DNA from: Desulfuromonadales bacterium
GTDB lineage: Bacteria > Desulfobacterota > Desulfuromonadia > Geobacterales > Pseudopelobacteraceae
Assembly (NCBI GenBank): GCA_013349325.1
Contig: DUZX01000012.1
Span: 1-64,000 of the forward strand
DNA length: 64,000 bases
Reading direction: 5' to 3'
A program made the translations under genes and the position numbers. Shown here piece after piece: positions 54,683 through 63,517 of the stretch (its first letter is position 1; every line of letters starts with the position of its first letter). The notes under the pieces were generated by a model that saw only the letters and a program-made list of their open reading frames with translations, had not been told where the DNA came from and ran no database searches.

Positions 54683-55657
54683 TTATCGGGCCAACCAGCG
54701 GGCGACGTCCTTGGCGTGATAGGTAATGATAATGTCGGCGCCGGCCCGTTTGAACGCGATCATCGTTTCCATGACCACCCGCTCTTCTTCAATCCAGCCC
54801 CGCTCGGCAGCGCCCTTTATCATACTGTACTCGCCGGAAACATTATAAACCGCCAGCGGCATATTGTACTCGTTGCGCAGGTCGCGCAGAATGTCAAGGT
54901 ATGGCAGACCCGGCTTGACCATGATGATGTCGGCCCCCTCTTCGATATCGGAAGCCGCCTCGCGCAGCGCCTCACGCCTGTTGGCGGGATCCATCTGGTA
55001 ACTGCGACGATCACCGAACTGCGGCGTAGACTCGGCCGCCTCGCGAAAAGGTCCGTAATATCCGGAGGCATATTTGACTGCATAGCTCATGATCGGAATC
55101 GCATCAAAGCCATGTTCATCCAGAACTTCACGAATAGCCGCTACCCGACCGTCCATCATGTCGGACGGCGCCACCATATCAGCCCCGGCCTGCACATGTG
55201 AGAGCGCCTCCCGCGCCAGAAGTTCCAGCGTTGCATCATTATCAACATCACCATCTTTTATAATCCCGCAGTGACCATGATCGGTATATTCACACATACA
55301 GACATCGGTGATAACTGTCAGTCCCGGCACCTCACGTTTAATCGCCCGGATTGTCTCCTGGATGATGCCGGTATCACAATATGCATCACTGCCGACCGCA
55401 TCCTTGGTTTCGGGAATACCGAACAGAAGTACCGCCGGTATGCCGAGTGCTTTGACCTCTTTGGCCTCGGCAACAATATGTTCAATCGACTGCTGATAGA
55501 TACCCGGCATGGAAGAGATTTCCTTATGGATACCACTACCGAATGCCGAAAACATCGGATAAACGAGGTCGTTGACCGAAAGGGTAGTCTCGCGAACCAT
55601 GCGACGAAAAGATTCATTACCTCTGATTCTACGTGCCCGGAACTGTGGAAAAAACAT
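54683..55657 (-). CDS. hemB: Delta-aminolevulinic acid dehydratase (porphobilinogen synthase)
   Basis: 324 residues from the ATG at 55657, with GGAGG nine bases upstream; a GTG closer to the site is too near. Catalytic lysines Lys195 (MSYAVKYAS) and Lys248 (IMVKPG). Cys120, Cys122 and Cys130 in [13 protein letters not shown] are the zinc-site cysteines, so this is a zinc-type enzyme. It makes porphobilinogen for the heme supply that the cytochromes need. Confidence 0.97.
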   Translation of the reverse strand: MFFPQFRARRIRGNESFRRMVRETTLSVNDLVYPMFSAFGSGIHKEISSMPGIYQQSIEHIVAEAKEVKALGIPAVLLFGIPETKDAVGSDAYCDTGIIQETIRAIKREVPGLTVITDVCMCEYTDHGHCGIIKDGDVDNDATLELLAREALSHVQAGADMVAPSDMMDGRVAAIREVLDEHGFDAIPIMSYAVKYASGYYGPFREAAESTPQFGDRRSYQMDPANRREALREAASDIEEGADIIMVKPGLPYLDILRDLRNEYNMPLAVYNVSGEYSMIKGAAERGWIEEERVVMETMIAFKRAGADIIITYHAKDVARWLAR

Positions 55658-55899
55658 TAACACATCCTCCTCAACTGGTTATTTTCTGACGGGATTCTGT
55701 CGTCATATACAGCTTCGCGAAGAGTAATGCAGCTCGGATAAAATTGCAAGATTTTCCCCTTTCAGATATTCGCGTGCCGTATAGATGACGATCTCCCGCA
55801 ACGGTAAATTAAAACGGGTATACGTTTAGTTGTTGCGTTGAATAGTGTAAAAATGGTATTGACCTAAGCGATTACATCAACATTGAGGGAGGAAACATC
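55658..55899. other. Divergent intergenic region hemB/ompA
   Basis: About 240 bases holding the hemB ribosome site on the left and, on the right, the leader of the OmpA-type gene ending GAGGGAGG. No confident promoter hexamers or hairpin were found. Confidence 0.4.
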
Positions 55900-57114
55900 A
55901 TGAAAATGAAAATGAGTATCGTTCTGGCAGCAACCCTTGCCGTAGCCGCGACATCAGCACATGCAGGAGTTAAAGAAGGGGAATTTTCGGTATCTCCCGT
56001 TATCGGTGGATACACCTTTGACGGCAAACAGCACCTGGACACAAACCTGGTATACGGAGCTCGAGCAGGATACAGTTTCACAAAGAATCTCGGGGTTGAA
56101 GCGCTCTTTGATTACGCCTACACCAAATCGACCAAAAACCTGGGCAAAGCCGACCTGTATCGCTACGGCGGCGACTTGCTGTACCATTTTGTGCCTGACA
56201 ACAAACTGGTACCCTACGTTGCAGCAGGGTTCTCTGCCGTAAATTTTCACGGTGCCCATATTAACAGAAAAGCTCATGGCGCTTTTGATTACGGCGTCGG
56301 CGCCAAATATTTTGTGACTGAAAACCTTGCCCTGCGCGCTGATGTCCGCCACATTATTTACACCTTTGACAAAACGACCTTCAACAACATCGAGTATACA
56401 CTCGGCGCCTACATTCCTTTCGGCGGCGTTGTTCCGCCAGTTAAAGCGGTAGCTGCCCCGGCAGCGGCACCGGCTCCGATTCCTGAGCCCGTCCCGGTTG
56501 CAAAACCAGTACCTGTTCCTGTTCCTGTTCCCGCACCGGTTCCGGTTGTGGTACCTCCTCCTGCTCCGGTTGACAGCGATAGAGACGGCGTAATCGACAC
56601 CCTTGACAAATGCCCCGCGACTCCGGCCGGCGTTGCTGTTGACCGTAATGGTTGCCCACTCGACAGCGACAAGGACGGCGTCTACAACTATCTCGACAAA
56701 TGCCCCGACACCCCACTCGGCACAAAAGTGGACTCAGTTGGTTGCCCTCCCGTTGTTGCTGCTAAATTATGCACACCAACCGTCGTTGACATCGAGTTCG
56801 ACACCAACAAAACCGAGATCAAGCCGGCCTTTCATAATGAACTAAAAAAACTGGGAGACTTCCTGAAAGAATTCCCCACAACCAAAGGCACTATCGAAGG
56901 GCATACCGACAATGTTGGCAACAAGTCTGCCAACGTCAAACTTTCCCAACGCCGCGCCGAAAGCGTTCGGAACTATATCGTAAAAACGTTCGGTATTGAC
57001 CAAACTCGAATCGCAGCCAAAGGCTATGGCCCTTCCAAGCCGATTGCCGACAACAAAACCAAAGAAGGTAAAGCCAAGAACCGTAGAGTAGAAGCAAACT
57101 TCACCTGCCAGTAA
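55900..57114 (+). CDS. OmpA-family outer membrane protein with thrombospondin type 3 repeats
   Basis: 404 residues; GGGAGG before the ATG. Signal peptide to about 23, an eight-stranded barrel (about 24-180), a PVPVPVPVPAPVPV proline hinge, two calcium-binding type 3 repeats (DSDRDGVIDTLDKCP, DSDKDGVYNYLDKCP), then an OmpA C-terminal peptidoglycan-binding domain (EGHTDNVG, SQRRAESVRNYI). Anchors the outer membrane to the wall. The first of two tandem paralogues, each with its own terminator. Confidence 0.93.
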   Translation: MKMKMSIVLAATLAVAATSAHAGVKEGEFSVSPVIGGYTFDGKQHLDTNLVYGARAGYSFTKNLGVEALFDYAYTKSTKNLGKADLYRYGGDLLYHFVPDNKLVPYVAAGFSAVNFHGAHINRKAHGAFDYGVGAKYFVTENLALRADVRHIIYTFDKTTFNNIEYTLGAYIPFGGVVPPVKAVAAPAAAPAPIPEPVPVAKPVPVPVPVPAPVPVVVPPPAPVDSDRDGVIDTLDKCPATPAGVAVDRNGCPLDSDKDGVYNYLDKCPDTPLGTKVDSVGCPPVVAAKLCTPTVVDIEFDTNKTEIKPAFHNELKKLGDFLKEFPTTKGTIEGHTDNVGNKSANVKLSQRRAESVRNYIVKTFGIDQTRIAAKGYGPSKPIADNKTKEGKAKNRRVEANFTCQ

Positions 57115-57138
57115 TATTTCAGCAGACAGAGGCACACA

Positions 57139-57171
57139 AGAAGCCCTTCCGGCCACTCCGGAAGGGCTTCT
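57139..57171 (+). terminator. Terminator after the first OmpA gene
   Basis: AGAAGCCCTTCCGG and CCGGAAGGGCTTCT form a perfect 14-bp stem around CCACT, followed by TGCGTTT. Confidence 0.88.
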
Positions 57172-57277
57172 GCGTTTCCGGCTTTAATTAAGACTAGACC
57201 TGCCGACCTTCAAAGTTTATACTTCTCACGTGAATGGATTGCAGACACGCTATACATACTAACAGGAGGTAACAGGC

Positions 57278-58381
57278 ATGAAAAGATACGTTGTTGCACT
57301 GTTTTTCGCAACTTTGATCGGCGTAGCGACAAGCGCCGAAAGCGCTGAAACCAAGGGGCAGTTTTCAATTTCCCCGGTAGCAGGCGGCTACACATTTGAG
57401 GGGGCCCAGCATCTTAAAACCGGTCCGGTTTATGGTGGTCGCCTAGGCTACAATTTTACGCAGGATTTTGGCATTGAAGCACTGTTTGACTATGCACGCA
57501 CCAAAGACACGAAGAGCTCTGAAACTGCAACATTATACCGGTTCGGCACCGACCTGCTCTGTTACCTGTTACCTGAGAGCAGGCTTGTACCTTACCTGGC
57601 CGTCGGCATTTCAGGAATCAAGATTGATGGCAAAGGGCGGAACAATGACCTGCGTGCAGGCTTGGATTACGGCGCCGGTATCAAATATTTTGTGACCGAT
57701 GCATTTGCTCTACGCGCTGACGTCCGTCATATCATATACAATCAAAGCTCCGTGACCTTCAACAATCTGGAATACACGCTGGGTGGCTATTTCCCGTTTG
57801 GCAGTACGAAACCGGCCGTCGCTCCGATAGCTTCCACACCGGCTACGATTCCTGTCGCAGAAACAGCAGCACCAAAAGTGGAACCGGCACCAGTTCCGGC
57901 GCCCGCAACGGTTGCGAAACCTGTTGAATCGGCTGTTGTAACTCCCCCTCCCAGTCAACCGACACGTATCGTTGTACCGGTCATGACACGAAAAGCAGAG
58001 ACTTCCCAGAAAACCGTAACGGCCAAACGTTTCTGTAACAAACCTGCCACGCTTGCCATTACCTTCGACACTGGAAAGGCCGACATCAAAACGGAATATC
58101 ATCAGGAACTCGCAGTGGTAGGTATTTTTCTGAAGGAATTTCCCGAAGCACGCGGAACAATTGAAGGTCATACTGACAACGCCGGTCCGTTGGCGCTCAA
58201 TATGACCTTGTCAAAGAAACGGGCTGAAAATGTCCGTGATTTCATCGTTACCGCCTTCGGCATCGACGCCAGCCGCATTGCTGCTGTCGGTTTCGGCCCC
58301 GCAAAGCCTGTCGCAACCAACAAGAACGCTGCCGGAAAAACAAAAAACCGCCGAATAGAAGCGGTCTTCACGTGTAAATAG
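57278..58381 (+). CDS. OmpA-family outer membrane protein, paralogue without type 3 repeats
   Basis: 367 residues; AGGAGG before the ATG. Same plan as the gene upstream and clearly homologous through barrel (GQFSISPVAGGYTFEGAQHL) and C-terminal domain (IEGHTDNAG), but the calcium repeats are replaced by a Pro/Ala/Val-rich hinge and a basic RKAETSQKTVTAKR stretch. A likely old tandem duplication with hinge divergence. Confidence 0.92.
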   Translation: MKRYVVALFFATLIGVATSAESAETKGQFSISPVAGGYTFEGAQHLKTGPVYGGRLGYNFTQDFGIEALFDYARTKDTKSSETATLYRFGTDLLCYLLPESRLVPYLAVGISGIKIDGKGRNNDLRAGLDYGAGIKYFVTDAFALRADVRHIIYNQSSVTFNNLEYTLGGYFPFGSTKPAVAPIASTPATIPVAETAAPKVEPAPVPAPATVAKPVESAVVTPPPSQPTRIVVPVMTRKAETSQKTVTAKRFCNKPATLAITFDTGKADIKTEYHQELAVVGIFLKEFPEARGTIEGHTDNAGPLALNMTLSKKRAENVRDFIVTAFGIDASRIAAVGFGPAKPVATNKNAAGKTKNRRIEAVFTCK

Positions 58382-58402
58382 CACCACACCACCTGTCGAA
58401 AA

Positions 58403-58438
58403 AAAGAGGGGTCCTCCAATGGTTGAGAGCCCCTCTTT
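58403..58438 (+). terminator. Terminator after the second OmpA gene
   Basis: AAAGAGGGG and CCCCTCTTT pair across CCTCCAATGGTTGAGAG (partly self-pairing). Confidence 0.78.
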
Positions 58439-58491
58439 ACGTTTAGTTGTATGTTTACTGCCTTTGCGTGTTCTGCGGGTATGCTTTTTGG

Positions 58492-58836
58492 TTATTTCTT
58501 TCGGCGATCCTGTAATGAAATAACCTTGGGGGCCCCACCCTCCTGCCGCATCTTCTGCATACGCTCTTTTTCCAGCTTCTCTTTTTCGATCCGCTCTGTT
58601 TCAACAGGAGAGACAACCTCCTCCATCCTGATAGGAGTGCCACCCATCGTAAAATCAGCTCCCTCAATCTGATACTCATCAAGTATCCAGGTAAACACCT
58701 GCAGCGGAAACGTCAGCACCAGCAGACTGACATGCCACCACCCCGGCTTGGCGTCAGGAACCATCTCTTCAATACGGGCATAGAAACCCGGTTTGTTATC
58801 AACATGAATCAGAACTATGTCATCAGTTTTAGCCAT
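58492..58836 (-). CDS. Conserved hypothetical protein
   Basis: 114 residues from the ATG at 58836 (GAGG ten bases upstream); a longer frame adds six doubtful residues. Begins AKTDDIVLIHVDNKPGFYAR, with an amphipathic WWHVSLLVLTFPLQVFTWIL stretch, a GGTPIRMEEV segment and a highly charged Glu/Lys C-terminal helix. Looks like a small cytoplasmic protein of deltaproteobacteria whose role I do not know. Probably translated from the same message as the next gene upstream (58872-59387). Confidence 0.7.
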   Translation of the reverse strand: MAKTDDIVLIHVDNKPGFYARIEEMVPDAKPGWWHVSLLVLTFPLQVFTWILDEYQIEGADFTMGGTPIRMEEVVSPVETERIEKEKLEKERMQKMRQEGGAPKVISLQDRRKK

Positions 58837-58871
58837 ATCGTTAGTGCCTCGCACTCATAAAATATTTCACC

Positions 58872-59387
58872 TTAACTTCTTCTTTTACTTCCTGACCAAA
58901 GCAGCAGCGGCGTCGAAAGCGGGGTACCCGCAAGCTGTGAGAGCCTCTGCAGGTATTTTCTGATACGTGCTTCCCGTTCTGACAGTTCAAACCTGTCAGA
59001 CTCTGTCAGGCGTGCCTCGATTTCATCACAGACAAACAGGATACAGTCCATCGGCCGAAACCGGGGAGACAGGCAGCAGCCCCGCTCTGTCCCGTAAGGG
59101 CAGAGCGGCTTTTGATTGAAATCAGAAGACAGCAGCATCTGCTTTACGTGTAAGGCCAAGGCATCACACACCGTCAGGCGGAACTTTCCGTTCTGGCAGC
59201 ACTGCCCCGCGCATTTCCGGCAGATATCTGCGGCATCCACCGCCTGAATAACAGCGGCCAAGGCATCTTTTTCAGCGCGATACAGATCCAGAAGATCTGA
59301 TATCTGTCGTTGTTTATCGGGAGTACATGTAGCAAACAGGCTGGCAACCTGCGACAAGCCCTGCTCCAGTTTCTGTTGATCGTTCAC
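58872..59387 (-). CDS. Cysteine-rich protein, possible metal-binding (YkgJ-like)
   Basis: 171 residues from a GTG at 59387 with AGGA just before it; longer starts would lie within RNase P RNA and are rejected. A helical N-terminal half (NDQQKLEQGLSQVASLFA) then CRKCAGQCCQNGKF, VCDALAL, LCPYGTERGCCLS and DCILFVCDEI: about ten cysteines, as in YkgJ-type Zn/Fe-chelating proteins, though spacing differs. Role unknown. Begins 20 bases after the RNase P RNA 3' end. Confidence 0.7.
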   Translation of the reverse strand: MNDQQKLEQGLSQVASLFATCTPDKQRQISDLLDLYRAEKDALAAVIQAVDAADICRKCAGQCCQNGKFRLTVCDALALHVKQMLLSSDFNQKPLCPYGTERGCCLSPRFRPMDCILFVCDEIEARLTESDRFELSEREARIRKYLQRLSQLAGTPLSTPLLLWSGSKRRS

Positions 59388-59407
59388 AATTTTCCTGAAT
59401 AAATGGT

Positions 59408-59774
59408 TGAAGCAGTCCGTAAGCCGGGTTCTGTTCCCGGGTCGGGTTACCCCTTCACGGGCGATGGCCATTCATCTGGACATACCGTTACCGGCAGCCT
59501 CAAGCAGCCAACCCGGAGGCACGGGCGGGCAGCCCTTAACGCCTCCCTATTTGGCCTTGCTCCTGACGGGGTTTACCTGGCATCTGACGTCACCGCCAGA
59601 CCCGGTGAGCTCTTACCTCACCCTTTCACCCTTACCTGCCGAAGCAGGCGGACTTCTCTCTGTGGCACTTTTCCCTGGGGTCATCCCCGCTGGACGTTAT
59701 CCAGCGTCATGCCCTGTGGAGCCCGGACTTTCCTCCACCGGTAAAACCGGCAGCGGCCACCTGGACTACTTCAA
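59408..59774 (-). ncRNA. rnpB: RNase P RNA (bacterial type A)
   Basis: On the minus strand, helix P1 is TGAAGTAGTCC (59773-59763) pairing with GGACTGCTTCA (59418-59408). GAGGAAAGTCCGGGCTC near 59735 and AGAACCCGGCTTA near 59440 are the universal conserved cores; the intervening stems fit type A. About 367 bases. It processes the 5' ends of tRNA. No clear promoter of its own lies between it and the zinc-ribbon gene end at 59799; it may be cut from that transcript or use a promoter inside it. Confidence 0.95.
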
Positions 59775-59798
59775 CCAAACCCTCTGAAGGAAAGACTA

Positions 59799-60512
59799 CT
59801 ACTGCTGTTGCAGCTTGAGAATCAGAATACGCTGGCAATGCGGGCAGCTCAGTAGCTCTTCCTGCTTGTACAAATTGTTATACAACTGGGGTGGCAGCTG
59901 CATATTACACCCCATGCAGTAGCCATCCCGGGCAATCGCCAGTGCACGCCCACGCCTCTGATCGCGCAGCGTGGTAAAGCGTTTGATCAAACTGGCCGGC
60001 ATGGCACTGGTCAAGGCCTCGCGACGGACGACATCAGCGTCGATATCATGCTGGATTTTATCAATTTCAGCCTGTTTTTCGGAAGCACGTTCCGCCGAAT
60101 TTTCAGCCATCTCACCCAAAGCCGATTTTTTCGTCGTCAACTCCCCGGCAGATTCATCGATCTGGGTTATCTTCTGCAGGATCTGCTCTTCAATTTCCGT
60201 CAACTGCTTGCGGGCAGCGCTGATTTCACGACCGACAGCCTGAAATTCCTTGTTGGTCTTGATCTCCTTCATGTTGGTTTCCGAGCGGGTAATGTTTTCC
60301 AGCTCCGTCGCCTGAGTCGCTTCAAGGGCGCTCTTTTCCGACTCAAGCAGAGTCAGGCGCTCTTCCAGCCCTGCTACTTCCTGCCGGGTTGCATCCACAG
60401 CCAGACCGATATCGTCCAGTTCGCCCTGCAGTCCGCTCTGGACCGTTTTCATCCCGTCGATAACCTGCTCAATTTCCTGCAACTCTTCCAGCATTTCCAA
60501 TTTTTTTTTCAA
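59799..60512 (-). CDS. Coiled-coil protein with C4-type zinc ribbon
   Basis: 237 residues from a TTG at 60512, chosen because AGGGGGG lies six bases before it and the family starts with a similar Leu/Lys-rich sequence. A long coiled coil (about 5-180) and a zinc ribbon CMGC...CPHC near the C-terminus (DGYCMGCNMQLPPQ, CPHCQRIL). This domain (zf-RING_7/CT398-like) is often adjacent to Nif3-type genes, as here; it is thought to bind nucleic acid or secretion components. Thirty bases after the Nif3-type gene. Confidence 0.85.
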   Translation of the reverse strand: MKKKLEMLEELQEIEQVIDGMKTVQSGLQGELDDIGLAVDATRQEVAGLEERLTLLESEKSALEATQATELENITRSETNMKEIKTNKEFQAVGREISAARKQLTEIEEQILQKITQIDESAGELTTKKSALGEMAENSAERASEKQAEIDKIQHDIDADVVRREALTSAMPASLIKRFTTLRDQRRGRALAIARDGYCMGCNMQLPPQLYNNLYKQEELLSCPHCQRILILKLQQQ

Positions 60513-60541
60513 AACCGTCCCCCCTGATACTTTTTTCTGAA

Positions 60542-61672
60542 TCAACAGCTGGTTATGTTTCTGAATGGATCCGTCTGTATGCAGCATGGCAACACCTGAC
60601 ACGCTGTGCAACCTGCAGCGGAAATTGCCCGCTCAATGCGCTCTGTCACATCGCTAACCATAATTATTTCCGTCGGAAAATGCCCGGCATCGATCAGGGC
60701 TATGCCCAAATCCTCCGCATCGCGTGCTTCATGATATTTAACGTCACCGGTCACCAGCAGATCAGCCCCGTTACGCACCGCATCGCGCAAAAGGGAGGCG
60801 CCACTGCCGCTACAGAGTGCAACCTTTGAAATACGGACAGCAGGGTCACCAACGAAGCGTAAACCAGGCGCAGATAACAGTTCGCTGACCCGCCTGGCAT
60901 ATGCGGCCAGCGAGTCTACCTCTGCCAGACGCCCGATACGACCAAGGCCGAGCTTTGCGCCCTCATTCACAAGCGGATAGAGATCATAGGCCGGCTCTTC
61001 GTAGGGATGCACCGCCAGGAGAGCTTTGACGGTACGTGCCAGATTTGCACGTTCAATCAGCAGTTCAAGCCGCTCTTCCGGTTCCTTCTGTGTCGTTCCG
61101 ATTGCCCCGACAAACGGGCGGGCACCCGCCTGCGGTGTGAACGTCCCCTCTCCGGCCGAGGCAAAAGAACAGTCGCGGTAGTTACCAAGCGACTCCGTAT
61201 ACGGAAACAGCGCTGTTCGCACCCGATCCAGATGGTCAACCGGCACGAATACAACCAACTTGAGCAGTTCATGAGAGGTTGTAATGCGGAGCGGAACAGA
61301 CTCGTGCAGACCAATTGTCTGCGCCAGCAGATCATTCAAGCCGCCACAGGCGATATCGTAGTTGGTATGCATACCGACAATCGACAGACCGGATCTGATA
61401 GCGGTCTGTATCTGGCTTCCCAATGGTGTGGCGGTCGAAATTGATTTAAGTGGTTTGAAAATAAATGGATGGTGGGTTACTAGCAGTTGACATGAGGCAC
61501 TGACAGCAGCGCTGATAGTGGCTGGCGTCGCATCCAGGGCCACCATGATCCGGGTGACATTATCGCTCGGATCGCCAACCTGCAACCCCGGGTTATCCCA
61601 TGCCTCCGCCAAGTGTGGTGGGGCTATTTTATTAATGATTCCAACAATATCTGAAACTTTAAGCATCTTCAT
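60542..61672 (-). CDS. Nif3-like dinuclear metal center protein
   Basis: 376 residues. His/Asp/Glu metal sites in LVTHHPFIF and the C-terminal DAGHFPTEI, with the middle insert domain (VDHLDRVRTALFPYTES, AVHPYEEPAYD) found in longer family members. Annotated in databases as GTP cyclohydrolase I type 2 homologue, an activity that is disputed; a metal-dependent hydrolase role is all that can be said. Two in-frame ATGs (61672, 61666), neither with a clear ribosome site. Confidence 0.88.
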   Translation of the reverse strand: MKMLKVSDIVGIINKIAPPHLAEAWDNPGLQVGDPSDNVTRIMVALDATPATISAAVSASCQLLVTHHPFIFKPLKSISTATPLGSQIQTAIRSGLSIVGMHTNYDIACGGLNDLLAQTIGLHESVPLRITTSHELLKLVVFVPVDHLDRVRTALFPYTESLGNYRDCSFASAGEGTFTPQAGARPFVGAIGTTQKEPEERLELLIERANLARTVKALLAVHPYEEPAYDLYPLVNEGAKLGLGRIGRLAEVDSLAAYARRVSELLSAPGLRFVGDPAVRISKVALCSGSGASLLRDAVRNGADLLVTGDVKYHEARDAEDLGIALIDAGHFPTEIIMVSDVTERIERAISAAGCTACQVLPCCIQTDPFRNITSC

Positions 61673-61683
61673 AAGCTGAAATC

Positions 61684-61714
61684 AAAAAGAGTGCAACCTT
61701 GCGGTGTGCACTCT
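61684..61714 (-). terminator. Terminator of the tRNA transcript
   Basis: Minus strand: AGAGTGCA and TGCACTCT pair, followed by TTTTTGA; about 75 bases after the tRNA 3' end. Confidence 0.75.
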
Positions 61715-61788
61715 CGTGGTGAGGTATGATAACGGGGCGTTCCCAAATATCTGGCCGGCATCCGGCGTTTTCCCTCGTTTTTGTAAGT

Positions 61789-61865
61789 TGGTGGGCCCAC
61801 CAGGACTCGAACCTGGGACCAACCGGTTATGAGCCGGTGGCTCTAGCCAACTGAGCTATAGGCCC
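61789..61865 (-). tRNA. tRNA with CAU anticodon (Met elongator or Ile2)
   Basis: 77 bases including encoded CCA; complete cloverleaf on the minus strand. Acceptor GGGCCTA/TGGGCCC, D-loop AGTTGGCTA, anticodon arm ACCGG-CTCATAA-CCGGT, T-arm CCAGG-TTCGAGT-CCTGG. The anticodon loop reads CAT at positions 34-36, which fits elongator tRNA-Met or the isoleucine tRNA whose C34 is converted to lysidine by TilS. The GGCTCATAACC context resembles known Ile2 tRNAs of firmicutes, but I cannot decide. Confidence 0.96.
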
Positions 61866-61877
61866 GTAGGGTGGTGT

Positions 61878-61906
61878 ATAATAGAGGAGAAAGGCTCTAT
61901 CGTCAA
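61878..61906 (-). promoter_or_regulatory. Strong promoter of the tRNA gene
   Basis: Minus strand: TTGACG, 17-base spacer, TATTAT; the -10 ends 12 bases before the tRNA 5' end. Confidence 0.85.
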
Positions 61907-61931
61907 GTAATTTAAGAGCTCCCTGAAATTA

Positions 61932-61972
61932 ATACTGACGCGAAGCGCTATAGTGATATACATACTGACGCG
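61932..61972. repeat. Direct repeat ATACTGACGCG, 30 bases apart
   Basis: Two exact 11-base copies (61932-61942 and 61962-61972) whose starts are 30 bases apart, about three helical turns, upstream of radA. Possibly paired protein-binding sites. Confidence 0.6.
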
Positions 61973-62032
61973 TAAAATGGATAAAGAGACTGCGACTATT
62001 AATCTGCACACAGATGAAATAATGAGGACATC

Positions 62033-63388
62033 ATGAAACAAAAAACCGTTTTCAGCTGCCAAAAGTGTGGCAGCCAGTCTCCGAAATGGCTCGGGAAATG
62101 CCCCGATTGCGGTGCCTGGAACAGTATGGTTGAAGAGACGACCGGCGTGGCATCACCGGCTTCCGGTGCTATCGGCGGTCAGAACTCTCAACCAGTACCG
62201 ATCTGTGACGTCCCGGCACAGTCCGAAACACGGGTAGCCACAGGTATCGGGGAACTTGATCGCGTACTGGGGGGCGGCATCGTACCCGGATCGTTGATTC
62301 TCATCGGTGGTGACCCCGGTATCGGAAAATCAACGCTCCTGCTTCAGGCCATGAACCATCTGGCACAGAGTGTCGAAGAGGTGCTGTATGTCTCCGGAGA
62401 AGAATCCGCCTCGCAGACCCGTCTGCGTGGTGAGCGACTGAATGCGTCGCACAAGCGGCTTCTGATTCTGGCGGAAAACTCTCTGGAAGCGATCCTGGCT
62501 CATGCAACCAAGCTCACGCCGCAGGCGATGGTGATCGATTCCATCCAGACCGTATGGACATCGGCTCTGGAGTCTGCTCCCGGCAGCGTCAGCCAGGTGC
62601 GGGAATCGGCCGGCAAGTTGATGGTGCTGGCAAAGAGGAGCGGCATCCCGATCTTTCTGGTTGGCCACGTTACCAAAGATGGCTCGATTGCAGGCCCGCG
62701 AGTTTTAGAGCACATGGTTGACACGGTACTGTACTTTGAAGGCGACGGCAGCCACCCCTTTCGTATCCTGCGGGCGGTTAAGAACCGCTTCGGCTCAACC
62801 AATGAAATCGGGGTGTTCGAAATGAAACAGGAGGGATTGCGAGAGGTGGCCAATCCTTCCGAACTGTTCCTGTCCGAGCGACCGATCGGGGTTTCCGGAT
62901 CGGTGGTGACGGCATCGCTGGAGGGAAGCCGTCCGCTGCTGGTAGAACTGCAGGGGCTTGTCACGCAAACAACCTTCGGCACACCCCGGCGGACAACAAT
63001 AGGTGTTGACCATAACCGCCTGGCGCTTCTGGTGGCGGTCCTTGAGAAAAAGGTCGGCGTCCATCTCTCCGGCATGGATATTTTTTTAAATGCCGTTGGC
63101 GGTGTGCGCATCAATGAACCTTCTGCAGACCTGGCCATGATTATGGCGGTGGCCTCCAGTCACCTGGATAAACCGATTGACCCTCACACGATGGTGATCG
63201 GCGAAGTGGGACTGGCCGGCGAGGTACGGGCCATCACGCAGCCCGAGCAGCGCATTGCCGAAGCTGAGAAACTTGGCTTCACATCATGTATCCTGCCGTC
63301 CGGCAACCTGAAACGTCTCAAGAAAGGGCGCATCAAACTGGAAGGTGTGGCTTCGGTCGATGAGGCTATGCAACTCCTGATCGGGTGA
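62033..63388 (+). CDS. radA: DNA repair/recombination protein RadA
   Basis: 451 residues. Zinc ribbon with Cys9, Cys12, Cys23 and Cys26, Walker A GGDPGIGKST at about 91-100, the RadA-specific KNRFGSTNEIG motif, and a C-terminal Lon-protease-like domain (AGEVRAITQPEQR, GEVGLAG). Helps branch migration in recombinational repair. ATGAGGACATC precedes the ATG. Divergent from the tRNA gene. Confidence 0.97.
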   Translation: MKQKTVFSCQKCGSQSPKWLGKCPDCGAWNSMVEETTGVASPASGAIGGQNSQPVPICDVPAQSETRVATGIGELDRVLGGGIVPGSLILIGGDPGIGKSTLLLQAMNHLAQSVEEVLYVSGEESASQTRLRGERLNASHKRLLILAENSLEAILAHATKLTPQAMVIDSIQTVWTSALESAPGSVSQVRESAGKLMVLAKRSGIPIFLVGHVTKDGSIAGPRVLEHMVDTVLYFEGDGSHPFRILRAVKNRFGSTNEIGVFEMKQEGLREVANPSELFLSERPIGVSGSVVTASLEGSRPLLVELQGLVTQTTFGTPRRTTIGVDHNRLALLVAVLEKKVGVHLSGMDIFLNAVGGVRINEPSADLAMIMAVASSHLDKPIDPHTMVIGEVGLAGEVRAITQPEQRIAEAEKLGFTSCILPSGNLKRLKKGRIKLEGVASVDEAMQLLIG

Positions 63389-63517
63389 GCCCTTTTTCAG
63401 TTCAGGCGGTAAATGACGTTTAGAAAACAGGAGGTGAGCCGATAGGTTTAAGGGCGGTAAAAACCAACGTTCAATTTTTCAAAAGCTGCGCGTACAATTA
63501 TATTCCGGGGGTGGACG

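Noticed and set aside
59403-59787. Two overlapping plus-strand frames
   Set aside because: They lie over RNase P RNA, whose P1 helix and conserved cores account for the sequence.
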